A stretch of 64,000 bases of DNA, from assembly GCF_000002985.6 (NCBI RefSeq), contig NC_003283.11:10850001-10914000 (forward strand), written 5' to 3'. Of the stretch, positions 11,801 to 23,400 are shown piece after piece. Every line of letters begins with the position of its first letter. The stretch's first letter is position 1. Under the pieces are notes generated by a model, which was given only the letters and a program-made list of their open reading frames with translations, had not been told where the DNA came from and searched no databases. Source of the stretch: Caenorhabditis elegans (lineage: Eukaryota; Nematoda; Chromadorea; Rhabditida; Rhabditidae). The translations under genes were made by a program, and so were the position numbers.

Positions 11801-14800
11801 AACCAAAAATCAGAATTGATCAAAATTGAAACACGGAACAAAACTGACAGTAATGGTTACACACAGACTGTCTTGAAACGAAAAGAATGCTCAGAAATGC
11901 TTGAAATCTCAGATATTTCAGGGACTAAATTCTTCCTTTTTCAGGCGGCAGGAGAAAAAAAGAAGGAAATATTGAAGAAAGATGAAAAGAAAAAGAGACA
12001 AGCTTTGAGACTGGGGCAGACATATAGACATACTCCTCACGCCCTCTTTCCCTTTTTCTCTTCACTCTCTCTCTCGCTTACTCTTTTTTTCCAATTTTTC
12101 GGTTGAAAACAACGACTACGGTCACAAGTCTTCTGCAATAGACAACATGGAACAAAATGAATTGAAAAATAACAAAAAAAAAATGTAACGATGTAACATG
12201 GATTTTTCAATTTGAATATAGTCTACATTTATAGTACTTTACTAGTTTCTCATTTAGTTGACCAAAAACCGTTCCTGAATGTACCAGACAAAAGTGGAAG
12301 GTATATTTATGTTTTGAGCCGGCATATCTCACGGAACTGAACACCTCATTCTCTTTTGTTTTGACTGAGAAACGAATAGGGGTTTGGTGATGAAAACAAA
12401 GTAGAAAAGGAAACTAAAAAAGAAGAAGCAGATGAAATAGAAACTGATAATAACATATACTATTTTTCTTCACGAATTTTTCAAGTAAAACATGTACTTG
12501 CTATGTTTTCTTTTGACTTTTCGTGCCAGACTATGAAATTAGATATTTGTGAAAATACAAAACAACTTTTAGATTAACCAGACAAGGATATTTTATTGGT
12601 TTTTGAATCAGATAACTAGATTCCTTACGTCATTTTTGCAACTTTTCTTTTTATAGATTAAGAAATTGCGTAATGGTCTCGCAAAATGTTTGAAACCCCA
12701 TGTGTGGAGAAATGAATATTTTGAACTCGATTTCTATAATTCTAATTTTGGAAGGATCACAATTTTAATTTAAGATTAATTTGTTACACTAGCATCTCAG
12801 CTAATCACATTACGTAAATATGTCTTCCCTAATATGAAAAATCTTGAGCAAGTGCATCCCTAGAATATATGGCATTTCAGTGACGGGTATTTGGATATTC
12901 TGAGAATTTCGTTGCGTTGTAAATATAGATAATTAACTGGAAAGTTCATAAATCTCTGGTCGTGTTTGTTTTTCCTAGAATAAATATGTGTACAAAGTGT
13001 TTTTTTTTTCGAACGAAAAATATACAAACGTTGGCGTAACTCGTTTAACGAGTAAAAATGTTTTGCATTCGAATGCTTGTTTATTGATTAAATATTTGTC
13101 TTTTTGAATGCACAATTATCTAGATTTGAATTTTTGAGAATTCCAAAATTTCTTATGCACCGAACAATTTCTTATCTATCAGTTGCACAAATTTGATTGC
13201 GTTTCGTTAACTTTATGGCCACTGAAATTAAAATCATGCATCAACGTGATTTGTCGCAACATCCATCACCTCGAAAGGGTATTCGTAAAGATTTTGATTT
13301 TCTGTTAAAACAACTACCGTATTTCTTCTATTAATATGGCTGCAATACTATTTTTAGATGGTCTTCCCGCTTGCAATACTAATAGGGAGTGCAAGACTAT
13401 TAGGGAGTGCAATACTAATTTTCAGAACATTTTCTGACTTTGAGCTTACTAGTTTTTTCCTGAAAAAGCTCGAATCATATGTAAAAATTCAGAAAATTTG
13501 ATTTTCATATAAGTTCAAAAACTTCAATCTCGTAAAAATGATGTGAAAACTGTTGCAAAATAGGCAATTTTTTTTTGTTGAAATCCTGAAATTAGCGAGA
13601 CGGGTTTGCAATACAAAAAAAGTTAACGCAAGACTATTAGAGAGTGCAAGACTAATAGGGAGTGCAATACTAGTTTTCGGAAGGTCTCCGGGGGGGCAAT
13701 ACTAATAGGGAGTGCAAGTCTAATAGGGAGGCCATATTAATAGAAGATATACAGTATACAAAAAGAGGAAGTTGATATATACTCTGATTTTACAACGATA
13801 CCTATGATTTTTGGAAGGCTGTGTTTAGAGCTGTCCAGAGCCGGAACTAAAAATATGCAATACTTCAGCTTCGAAATTTAGCCCCGGTCGCTGAAATGGT
13901 CATCCGAGTTTTTTTGCATTTTTTTCGTAATGTGAGGTAAGAAAAACAGATGTTCGCCAAAAATGTGCAGTGTAATATTTGGTAAGCAAAAAAGTCAAAA
14001 TGATAAAACTGAACATTCAAAAGTCTACAAACTTTGTTATTGAAATTAATTTTAACCTATGTTTTTAATAGTTCTTGAGCTTGTCTTTTTTTTTTTGAGA
14101 AAGTGTCTTTAATTTTGAACATTTATTGTTTCAAGACCTTTCCAAGATTTGTCCGTAAAAATATATATGAAACGTGTTTTAAAATTACAACCATTTGAGA
14201 TAAAATAAAGCGCTATCAAATATATTGTCCTCAGAAAATTAACTTTTCAAACAGAAAAAAAAAACTTACGGATTATCAACATGATCTAGTTTGATCTCTA
14301 TTCCATGCCCGGCCGAATGTTTTCTCATATACATTGGATTGTGATTACCATTTGAAGCCGCCTGAACCAAAAAATATTAGAATGTTGAATAATAGAAGGA
14401 TTAAAAAATATCCTCACTTGATTTCTCCAATGTTGTTGAGGGTGTTGCTGTTGGTGATTAGCATGATACGGATGGACCTGATGATTTGGCATAAACTCAT
14501 TGTTTTGCCACGTACGAGGAGTCTAAAATTGCGATTGAATAGTAATTATTTTTCTTTCTATTTCTCACATATTGATCGGGATACATATGATGAGAGTTTT
14601 GCGATGAGAAGAAATTTGGAGCCAATGAGCACTTTCTAGGCGGAACTGAATAATGATTTGGAGTTGAATAGTTAGGAAGCTCGTTGAATCTAACACGTTG
14701 ATTTTTTCGATTTCCATCCTGAAAAAGTGGTTTGAAAATTCAGGAATATTATAGAATATCTTACGGTATTTGTAGAAAACTGAAGTGGTGGAGGTGTCAC

Positions 14801-16341
14801 GTTGGGTGGTGAAAATCGGAGAGGTTCGTAAGAATAGTTTTTTGTCTGGAAAATAAATTTTTGTTAGTATACATTAAGAAAATATTCGGATATCGTATTT
14901 TATAGGAAACACTATGTTTATTAATATGAAATTCAAACTTTTAAAATTTTAAAATTTGCTTAATTATGATAGAAATTTTATGTTGATTGCAAAATTACAA
15001 ATATAATCAATCTCTTGCCAACATTTTTCGTTATCGAAAATAACTAATAAACAAAAAATTTTTGTTCTGAATCGTGTTAAATATGTTTTGCAAATTCTAG
15101 ATAGTGAGAACTATATCAATGCAAATTTTAAAACGTTTCGGTCCAGTAGTTTTCCTCTGACCAAAAATTTTTTGCTAGCGTTAATTTTAGATTTTTTTGG
15201 ATTCAGCCGTTTCTATGCTCCAAATTGCATCAATTCGTCATGACTCTTTTACAAAAAATTGAAGGAATGTATGAATATGAATATTGAGCTACTAGATCCA
15301 AAAATCGATTAGGATAAAACAACTTACAGGTAAATGATTGTTCTGATGTGACTGCCCTGACATAATTGAAGGTCTGTGTTGTTGCCCTGATGCTTGATAT
15401 TCTGGAACATGCTCTCCGCTGGAACCTCCGTTCTGAAAAGTTTAAAAGTTTATTTTAAGACACCTACTCAATATCAATTTTTAATGCATTTTTTGTGTGT
15501 TTTGGTGAATAGTACCGTTCATGGAAAAACACGTTTGAATATTTATATTCACTAATTTTATGTTCGTGTTGCTATTGCAAACCTTTTCTGGAAAATTATT
15601 TTGATAAAAAGCATCTACATCTCTACGATTTGGGCCAGTTATAGTGGAAATCGATCTTCTAGGAGCGTAATAATTTGGAGGATGTTGAGGTGGTGGCATT
15701 GGATTTTCATTTGGAGGTGGTTGTGGTGGCGGTTGCTGGGGCACATCAGGAGCACCCCATTCAAAAGGATTGTGCAACTGATCCACGTTGATCTGAAATA
15801 ATAACACTTTAAAAAGCATATTGTGGAGCAAAACACAAGAAAATTGAGTTTTTTTCGGAAAAGGTTTACGGTATGACTGAATATCAAAGCAATGAAAAAA
15901 CGGGGATGATAGAGCAGAGAGCATGAAAAAAAAAAGTGATGATCAATAAAAAAGGGTTAAGCGCAACATTATGTATCATTACATGATAGTTTTTGTGTTG
16001 AACTGGTTGATTTTTTGAACAAGAAATAGTACTTATGAAAGCACATAAACTACAAACTGAAGGAGTTTAAAATGAGAGAAAAAGAACGAAGATACTTGAA
16101 ACTGGGAGTGGATCTCTCCTCTTTTAGGTACGGCGGTGTCGTTATAATAATGGGTGTGAACTTTCTTTTTTGTAGGATCAATTGATGGTTTTCATAAAAA
16201 GAAATTAAGTTCAGTGTGGCAGAGTAGTCTCCAGCAGAAATAAGAATCAACTAAACTAAGATATTAAAATCCGTTCAAAAATAATAAGTGAGCATGAACT
16301 TCACCTTTTGTTGTGACCTGGCTCGACCCTTGTCTCGCCAT
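2883..16341 (-). CDS. saeg-1: SAEG-1-type ELM2-SANT / C2H2 zinc-finger chromatin regulator
   Basis: Exons (minus): 16341-16318, 15792-15583, 15432-15328, 14845-14765, 14718-14569, 14522-14418, 14361-14270, 10880-10802, 9781-9642, 5332-5173, 5124-4802, 4630-4485, 4417-4146, 4095-3833, 3777-3192, 2966-2883; 939 aa. The first third is low-complexity (Pro, Gln, His, Asn). An ELM2 domain starts near residue 490 (GKNYQARVKKW), followed by a helical segment (ALHLLMENKG) and a SANT domain at about 602-650 (WTPDEIYQF, KECVQFYYTWKK). A C2H2 finger follows at 777-797 (C-x2-C-x12-H-x3-H), then Ala/Gln-rich sequence. This order matches the MIDEAS/TRERF1/ZNF541 family of histone deacetylase 1/2 partners. 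In C. elegans, SAEG-1 is a nuclear partner of the cGMP-dependent kinase EGL-4 (recalled, not checked). The first 24-nt coding exon is the least certain part. A shorter isoform could start at the ATG at 5357-5355. Confidence 0.85.
5333..5357 (-). promoter_or_regulatory. Alternative saeg-1 start codon and 5' exon extension
   Basis: Upstream of the acceptor at 5332/5333 the frame stays open on the minus strand and meets an ATG at 5357-5355, giving MLNRSNS and then reading straight into the exon sequence QLRTPRG. A transcript starting inside the intron would therefore encode a protein lacking the Pro/Gln-rich N-terminal third but keeping ELM2, SANT and the zinc finger. Inference from the open frame only. 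Confidence 0.45.
8278..8814 (+). CDS. Doubtful nested ORF with signal-peptide-like start
   Basis: An uninterrupted 178-aa frame inside a saeg-1 intron on the opposite strand. The start MVSLVIICLLLLLFPNCIGS looks like a signal peptide with a plausible cleavage site. The rest is rich in Arg, Ser and Lys, with a polyserine run from the CAG repeat, and has no motif I recognise. No conserved cysteine pattern, no trans-splice acceptor close to the ATG and low-complexity composition all argue against it. It is the longest frame not explained by a gene model in this half of the window. It may simply be a chance product of a GC-rich regulatory patch. Confidence 0.15.
   Translation: MVSLVIICLLLLLFPNCIGSPERRRHLIRCKQEKENDESVRFFLPNSFPFSITSPRHQKVYETNVYSMVGWRDNRRGHDGSRDTLSMFFRRCSSSSSRSSARGPANARPFRYSFPSTSLHTLQMHSTIFKDGEKEEGMRKKKKHQATADRDKRHTHARIVKKERERGNKGQIPPHDDQ
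9782..10801. other. saeg-1 intron
   Basis: A 1.0-kb A+T-rich intron between exons 10880-10802 and 9781-9642 of the minus-strand gene. I see no gene or clear repeat in it. Confidence 0.6.
13315..13756. mobile_element. MITE with 26-bp terminal inverted repeats and internal 18-bp units
   Basis: The left end at 13315-13340 (TACCGTATTTCTTCTATTAA and on) is the inverted match of the right end at 13731-13756, 24 of 26 bases. Both ends begin or end in TA, compatible with a TA target duplication as in Tc1/mariner-type elements. No coding frame is present, so the element is non-autonomous. It lies inside a saeg-1 intron. Confidence 0.75.
13373..13730. repeat. 18-bp direct repeats GCAAKACTAWTAGGGAGT inside the MITE
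   Basis: Units start at 13373, 13391, 13409 (short), 13628, 13646, 13664 (short), 13696 and 13714. They form three small direct arrays, all in the same orientation although the element ends are inverted. The unit is similar enough between arrays (1-2 differences) to suggest recent amplification or gene-conversion-like copying. Confidence 0.75.
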
Positions 16342-17640
16342 GTCACAATGTCTCGTCCTCCGATCTCATGAGAGATCTCTTGGACGAGGTTTCGACGTAA
16401 GACAATACAAGATTGCTCTGACGCACAGTGCTTTCACTGCGCGGCGACTCAACCAACAACAGGATACGCAGCCATTGGACGCCACCACTTCAGTGTCTCC
16501 TGCTGCGCCCGTGCCGAACGGTCGTGCGTAGCACAGCTCTCTCCCCGACAAACCCCCTTCTCTATTATGTTGCCCCATACTGATATTATGTACGTGCTCT
16601 GATACCCAAAGAGACCCCGACCATTCATACACACGACCTCTTCAGACCAAAGACCCGCGTGGCAGGACGTGATATTCTCACACCAGACGATTTCCCCCTC
16701 TCTTGTGTACGACCCATTCCCCCTCTGTTGATTATCTCCCCTTTGGAGTAATAAACATATTTATTAAAACTGTGTTCTGTTCCTTCCAATACATATACAA
16801 ATAGACGATGCCATGCTGCACCTCTGACATAGTCTTCGTTGCTCGGTTCCTCTTGAGGCTTAAAGGGTTCGGTCTTCCGCCACTCCGTGGTGCCACAACA
16901 CCTTTCAAAACAAGAAAATATAACGAAGAATAATAAGTGATCATTGGTGTTTAGGAAGATCATGTTTTTCTATGTCTCAAATTAACTAAATTTAGATACA
17001 TGATCATTTGATGGACTGGAAATTTGAGTGTGAGGACTAGTTATCGATTATCAAAAAAAACATTAATTAGATCCAAAACCATTTTTAGTTCTCTTACTTT
17101 GAGAAAAAACGTTAAATAAGATTTCGGCCGCTTGGGTCTAAACAAATTCTTTGTACCATTATTATGCACTAGTTTTAGTGATCACATGACACTTTTACTA
17201 TGAAAATCGCTTGAATATAGAAAGTTTAGTCTGGCCTTGATTATAAACAAACTAACATATGAAAAGTGCTCTCTGCTAAACAAAACGCCTGCAAATTAAC
17301 TTTTCATATTTTCCAAGATAACAATTAAAAAAAATTAAATAATCTATCAAAAAATATACTTGCATGCGATACTCATAAGAAAACTACGGTAGCCTGATTT
17401 TAAAAGATTTTTCCAGAAATATAAATTTTTGGAGAATCTATCCGTCACATGAAACTGACAATTGACACAATCATATTTATGCAAATTTGTTTGAAATACT
17501 TTTTTCTGTGCAACTGTGTAAAATTTCGACAAAACAGTTCTCGTTCGTCGATTGATTACAGCAAAAGATAGAGAAAAAGGAGACCTGACATTTGACTTTT
17601 GACCAATAAAGGGCACAACAGGGTGGGTGGAAATGGAGAA
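16342..17640. other. Probable saeg-1 promoter and 5' UTR
   Basis: The 16342-16960 stretch is distinctly more GC-rich than its surroundings and is open on the minus strand in more than one frame, but has no recognisable protein. It lies just upstream of the saeg-1 start and probably holds 5' UTR exon(s) and core promoter. From about 16960 on the sequence returns to A+T-rich intergenic DNA. Confidence 0.45.
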
Positions 17641-20460
17641 AGAGAACAAAAATAAAAGTTGTAGTAGTAGTAGTCCTTAATGAGAAAAGAAAAGAAAAAA
17701 TGAAGAGAGGAAGAAGTAGAAGAGAAAAGGAAAAGAGTAAAGGCAACGACCCATCATCATCGTTTCTTTCTTTCCGTTGAATTCGTGTAGAGCGGCTGAA
17801 ATGACGTGGAAATCACGTGACTAGCTAAAAACAAGGCACGCAAAACGGAATTCCAATGTTTATACGGAAATCCGTTTTGCGTTTGTACGCTTATGAAAAA
17901 CAACTAGAATAATATTGAAAAAGGAAATAATTTAATATTTTTAGTTGATATTATGCTAACTTTTTCCTTGATCTAGAAGTTTTCAAGTATTGAATTTCAT
18001 TTACAAAAAAATTTTCTGTCATAACTGTCAGCGAACCACAAGACTTTTGTTAATATACCAACCAAAAGGAATCATAAAATGAAAAGATCGAGTTCAAATG
18101 GCGATAAAAATCATACCGATAGGTTGAAGACACCACCGCAAAGTAAATGAAGCTAGAATAAATCTAAAAGTATATAAAGAATGAAATATATAATGTGAAG
18201 ATGTGAATTCTTTATTCATTTTTTCTTGACTGCATTTTTGATTGAAAGCAGTTTTTGTTAATAATTCATTTGGTCACGTTTCTCAATGATGACTTTCAAA
18301 TCAAAGAGGAAAGCTCATGAATGGAATAGGATATAGTCTTAAGATTTATTTGAAACAAGCTGATCTCAAAAAAACTGTTATTCTTAAGATGTGAAAGACC
18401 AGAGACCACAACTCAAAAAATTTGATTTAGTTTTTTCGGAAAGGTAAAAAATGTTTTTCAATCATTGAACACCGATCTTATTTTGTATCAGCTTTGGAGA
18501 GGACATTGCAAGATTCATACAACAGAATGAAGACCTATTCCATTGAAATGATTTATCAATGGAGCAAACATGACAAACTGAATAACTGAGAACATAAATC
18601 AAAAACTGAACAAGAAGAGATAGAAGATTTCTCTAATTTTCATTAATACAAATATCTTAGCGATTTTGATGGCCGGTATATATGTATGGTGTATGGAAAA
18701 GTTAAGATTTCAGGCAACAGAATATATCAATTTAAAAATCGGTGTTAGATAAAGTTCTGTGAAGTTAAGGCTCGGGTTCACAAACTAAAACATGTGTTAT
18801 TTTTTGGCGATCTTTTTCTATTTTGCTTTTCGCACTCGACTTTAACTGGATTTCAAAAAATTCATTGTACCAATTGCAAAGAGTCAGAAATAAATAAAAA
18901 TAAAATCTGAGCAAAACTGGTTTTCCAGCTAGAGTTAAATTCTTCGTTGAGAAAACAAGTTTAGTGGAAAAAAAAACGAATTTCGTCAATTTTTATAGTT
19001 CTGGCATGAAATATATTATTTTTTCTATTTCCAGGTGAAGAAAAAATTAATTTTAATAATGTAAAAAAAACACTCTTTGTTTTCATTGAAACCGTTCAAC
19101 TGATTGTGAGACTAAAACATTTTTTTTAAGGTTATTAAATTATATTAAACTCTTTTCGAAATCAAAATTTTCAAATAAATTTTCAAAAGTTTTAACTTTT
19201 TAGAATTGATTCCTTATTAAAAATATTTATTCTGTGAAAGTATTTTGAAAATAGATCAAAAAGAGAACATTTAACGGAAAAATAGTGTAAAAAGGAAAAA
19301 AAACATCACTTGAGATCGAGACGGAAAATCCTAATTGTGGCACTCAGGCGCACAGAATTGAACTATGGTAAGCGTGTTGATGACGTAGACATTTTTCCCA
19401 TTTTTGGGTTGAAAAGGTTTGAGAGTTAATGTCACACTTGGTCACTTCAAGTTTAAAATTGTCTGAGATATACTGATGGTTTGAACAAAAAATGAAGAAA
19501 AGGTAAAAGTTGCGACAGCACCCTCATGTATTGTTTGTTTTTCGTTTAGTCTATTTGCCAAAACCTTTTGGTCTTCTTATTCATTTCCGTTTAGGATTTG
19601 GAAGATAGTGAGTGAAAAAGGGTAAAAGTTTCTGATAATTGTAATCAATATACGGAAATATATGCATTTTGTGTGTCCAGAATGAAAACCAATTTAGTTC
19701 AGAAAACTTGATCAAGAAGTAAAACAAATCGTTCGAGTATTAATTTTGAGTTATCGAAATCTTCCCCGGTCTTTTATTACTTTTTCAAAAAACAGTTTGT
19801 CAAAAGTTAAATATCATTTACCTATATTGATATTAGTTTAGATTCAAGAATCTTTGAGGGTAATCTTTTTTGTCTTTCGAAAGTACAAGTTTCTTCGAGT
19901 TCCAATGGGCGAAAAAGTTGGTGGTTTAGAGGGAAGAGACACAAACATGACAACAAAACGAAAAAAAAAATGAAAATCGGTTATTGAAGAGAAAATGGCA
20001 AAAAACGGGAGTGCTATAAGGGTGAGAAGGCGGCGAATCTTGAGGCAGCATGGGTGACAACTACAACGATGTGGGCACAAAAAGAAGGGAGAGAGGTCAC
20101 TAATTGGTACCACTTTCTTCCTTTTTTCTGCATTAGATCGATTTTGAGAATTGGATAGATGAAAAAACTGGCAAATCGTCATGATGATCGTCACCGCAAC
20201 TTGACTTAGACAGGCGTTGCCTTCGGTCAAACATCGGTTGATGATAAGACACGAGACAGAAGGATCGAGAGTAGACGGAGCAAGAGAAACAAGAAAGAGC
20301 ACAAAGTGAGTAACTTAAAAATTGAAAGAGAGGTATGAGATAGAAATTGACACATGAGTGAAAAGGACAGGTGTTTTTGAAATATTTAGCAAAAAGGATA
20401 AAGATTGGTGTCAATTCTTGACGTTTCATGTTTTTACTCTCTATACATGGATTTCTAACT
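17641..20460. other. Intergenic DNA with polypurine tract and hairpin
   Basis: A TAG trinucleotide run (about 17660-17674) leads into a polypurine stretch to about 17745. An imperfect hairpin lies at 17839-17881. The remainder is A/T-cluster-rich DNA with no splice-compatible coding segment I could support. Confidence 0.55.
17839..17881. repeat. Hairpin, 16-bp arms
   Basis: CGCAAAACGGAATTCC at 17839-17854 pairs with GGAAATCCGTTTTGCG at 17866-17881, 15 of 16 positions, with an 11-nt loop. No flanking element structure is visible. Confidence 0.7.
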
Positions 20461-23400
20461 TTTCAATAATTTACTTTAGATGTAGTCCAACACTTGTGAG
20501 ATAGTTTCATTAATTTTTTATTATTATTTTATATTCTAGAACACAAATCTGAAATTTGGTTTACTCGTTTAAAATATTTAAAAGTTGAATCAAGGGATTT
20601 TTAACGAATCAAAAAAATGTAATATGTGTTTACTCATTTTTAGTGAAAATTTGTTTTTCTCTGTTAGTTATATATGCATATTAGAGAAACACAAAATCTT
20701 GAAAAAACGTTTAGTGCAATTCATATGAGACATTATGAAGACGTTCTTTTTTTAATTTTAAAATTTCAAAACTATACTGTATAACTTTTGCATAACACGT
20801 GCGGGTACACATCGAGTACAAAACAAAAGATCATTACTAAAAAGAAAGTGCACAAAATGTCCGGTGTCTTGAATGTGTACTATGTGCTGTAAACAAGTCA
20901 ACTTTTGTACTATCTTCCTACACACTATTCTAAGTTACTCGTATACTGAAGGAAATTTTGCAGAAAATTATCATGTTTATTATAGGTTGCTGCGAGTGCT
21001 AAGTGGCACACGGTCCATAATTAATAGAGTATAATTTAAAATTAATGAAGTCTAGAAAACTTGAAATACATAGCAATCTAGACTTAGAAACTAAAGTCAT
21101 AAGAGGTAATCTGGATCTAGATAATAGTTAAGCTATAGATACAGTTACTCCATCTTATAAATAATACATATTTTAAAAATATAAAAACAGTACTTTACTG
21201 TTTCACAGCAGACTATTTTATGTTTGAAAACATCGAAAAGTTCATCTAGGACATTCTCATTTTGGAAAATATTACAAGGTTACGGTATAAGTGTAAAATG
21301 TTAATAATAGAAATTCGAAGCATAAGGAAAAGACATTCGGGGGAGTACCCCCAAGTGCACCAAACCACACAACTCAACGAAGCAACGTAGAGGAAAAATA
21401 GCTGGTGAAGAAAAGAGAAAGACAAGACACTGTTTCAACCGAGTTGAGAAGTAAGAGAGTAAAATAGAATGTGAGAAAGAGAGAGTGAGACAGAAAAGCG
21501 AGAAAAAATGGCCAACGGAGTAAAAGGAACGAGAGTGGAATTGGCGCAACGCCTGATTGCTGGAGACGGAGACGGCGAGTTGCTGGACGTCAGGCGTTGG
21601 AAGGAACCAAGTAAATAAAAGGGCACGTGAAGAGTGTGGCGAGAAAAAAGATGGGAGCAGGAAAAGGATATCGATGAGGAGGGGGAGGCGAGAGAAAAAA
21701 GCAACACATAAGAAAGTGATGATGAGAAGAAAACGAAGAAGAAGAAGAAGTAGAAATAGGAATAAGAGATGATGACGGACAAGGAGAAAAATGAAAATGT
21801 GTGTGAAGAACTTGGAGAGAAGAAGTTCCAGAAGATCTGACAGCTGAAATATTGAACTGACTGGTCATCCGGGGGTTGGTGAAAATTTATTTTCTAAAAA
21901 TAACCTACTTTTCTACAGTATACTGGGATAGCATTACGTTTCTCTGGATCATCTCAAAGTGGTTTTTCACTTGTGAGATCTTTGTATTAATATATTCTAC
22001 ACAGTAAACATATCAAAAGAAAATACAAAAAAAAACTCCCTATAACTTCAAGTAAGAATAATAGGATTGATAGCGTATAAATAACGCGAGGGCAACTTGC
22101 ACACCGGTAAGGCGAGAAGAGAAAGCCGAACGAGTCTTTTATTAACAAGAATAAGGTCAGATTTACTTCTACTCCTCTAATTTTGATGTTAATATCTAAA
22201 ATCGTGTCATTTCAAAAATGAAACCACCACACGTATTCAAATGCGGAAACCGGAAGTCCCGAACGGAAAAAGAACTAATGAGATGGATTTTGAATTTACC
22301 CTTCTGAAGAATGTACCTTTTGAAAATATTTTGTATTCTTGCATAAAATGCATTGCACTAAGAATTGGATATCAGTTGTAGATTTAATGGAAGAATAAGA
22401 AAAAACAAAGTTAGTGATCAGAAAATTCAATTTCTAATTTGGAGAACAAGTGTCTAATACTTGGTTTTCTCCACGAAAACAACTATTGAAATTTTTGGGC
22501 ATTTGCCGAGAAGCGGCTGCTCAGATTAGGATATTTGGAGGTTTTGTTATTTAAGTTCTTTATGAAAATATTATGAAAAAATTATGAAAAAAATGAAAAA
22601 TATTAAGATCATTTTCTAGTTTGAATATAGAAAATGAAGAATAAATCAGAGTACAATCAGAAAACAGAAGGAATGTTTTCTACACCCTAATTAGTATTTT
22701 CTGCATGTAGCTGTCTGAAAACATTTTGCAAAGATTTTTTCTGGTGTATTCCTGATTCGAAAACAAATAATTTGATATTTCGGTTCAAGTAACTAAAATA
22801 TTTTAATAATAGACGCACAGGAGAAAATGTTTTAGTTTTCTCCAAAATTAAAACTGCAAGACCAATCCGCAAATTGTTCCGCTTACTTTTGAACCAATCA
22901 ATGGCATTGATTGATTCAAAAGTGTGTGTTTTTCTCATTTTGGAGGAAATTTGCGCTATTAGGTATGATTCTTCAAGATTTCGGGATTTTTTTTGTGGTA
23001 TCTCAGCATATTTCAATATTTAAAGTATTGAAAAACAACATCCTCGTTTTCCAAAATCAATCCTTAAATATATGGAATTGTTATGCCAAGAGGTTGGAAG
23101 ATTTTAATCATTATTTATGTCGTTTGAAGCATGCAGATTGTGAATATCATAAGAATCCGAAAAAAATGTGCTTTCGATATAGGAAAAATATTTTTTGTAG
23201 GTGCTCAAGAAAAAGAAATACAAATATTTTCCTTTAAAATACATACAAATTTTTTTAATAACCCACTACAATTTTCATCTATCTTTTTTCTCGATAAATA
23301 CCGCTGTTATTTTGCAAAACGCAACAAAAAAATCACAAGTTTCCTATTTTTCATTGTTTACAGTCATGCAGCATTAGTGGGTGGACGTACACGTGGACAA

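Larger units (their letters stand above)
10881..14269. other. Large saeg-1 intron
   Basis: A 3.4-kb A+T-rich intron. It holds the MITE at 13315-13756, a CT-rich run at about 12060-12085 and a 154-codon plus-strand frame (11642-12106) of Lys/Ser-rich composition that I regard as chance. Nothing else stands out. Confidence 0.6.

Noticed and set aside
11642..12106. 154-codon frame inside a saeg-1 intron
   Set aside because: Lys/Ser-rich low complexity, ends in a CT-repeat-encoded Ser/Leu run, no supporting splice or start context.
16366..16963. Overlapping minus-strand frames of 61-112 codons upstream of saeg-1
   Set aside because: Several frames are open at once because the segment is GC-richer; none connects to the saeg-1 exons with an ATG, so I treat it as promoter and 5' UTR.
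19844..21868. Several minus-strand frames of 82-152 codons
   Set aside because: They mirror plus-strand polypurine tracts and read as Phe/Ser/Leu/Cys-rich noise.
22687..23237. Frames of about 109 codons on both strands
   Set aside because: A+T-rich, Lys/Phe/Asn-rich, overlapping each other around a hairpin; no splice partners.
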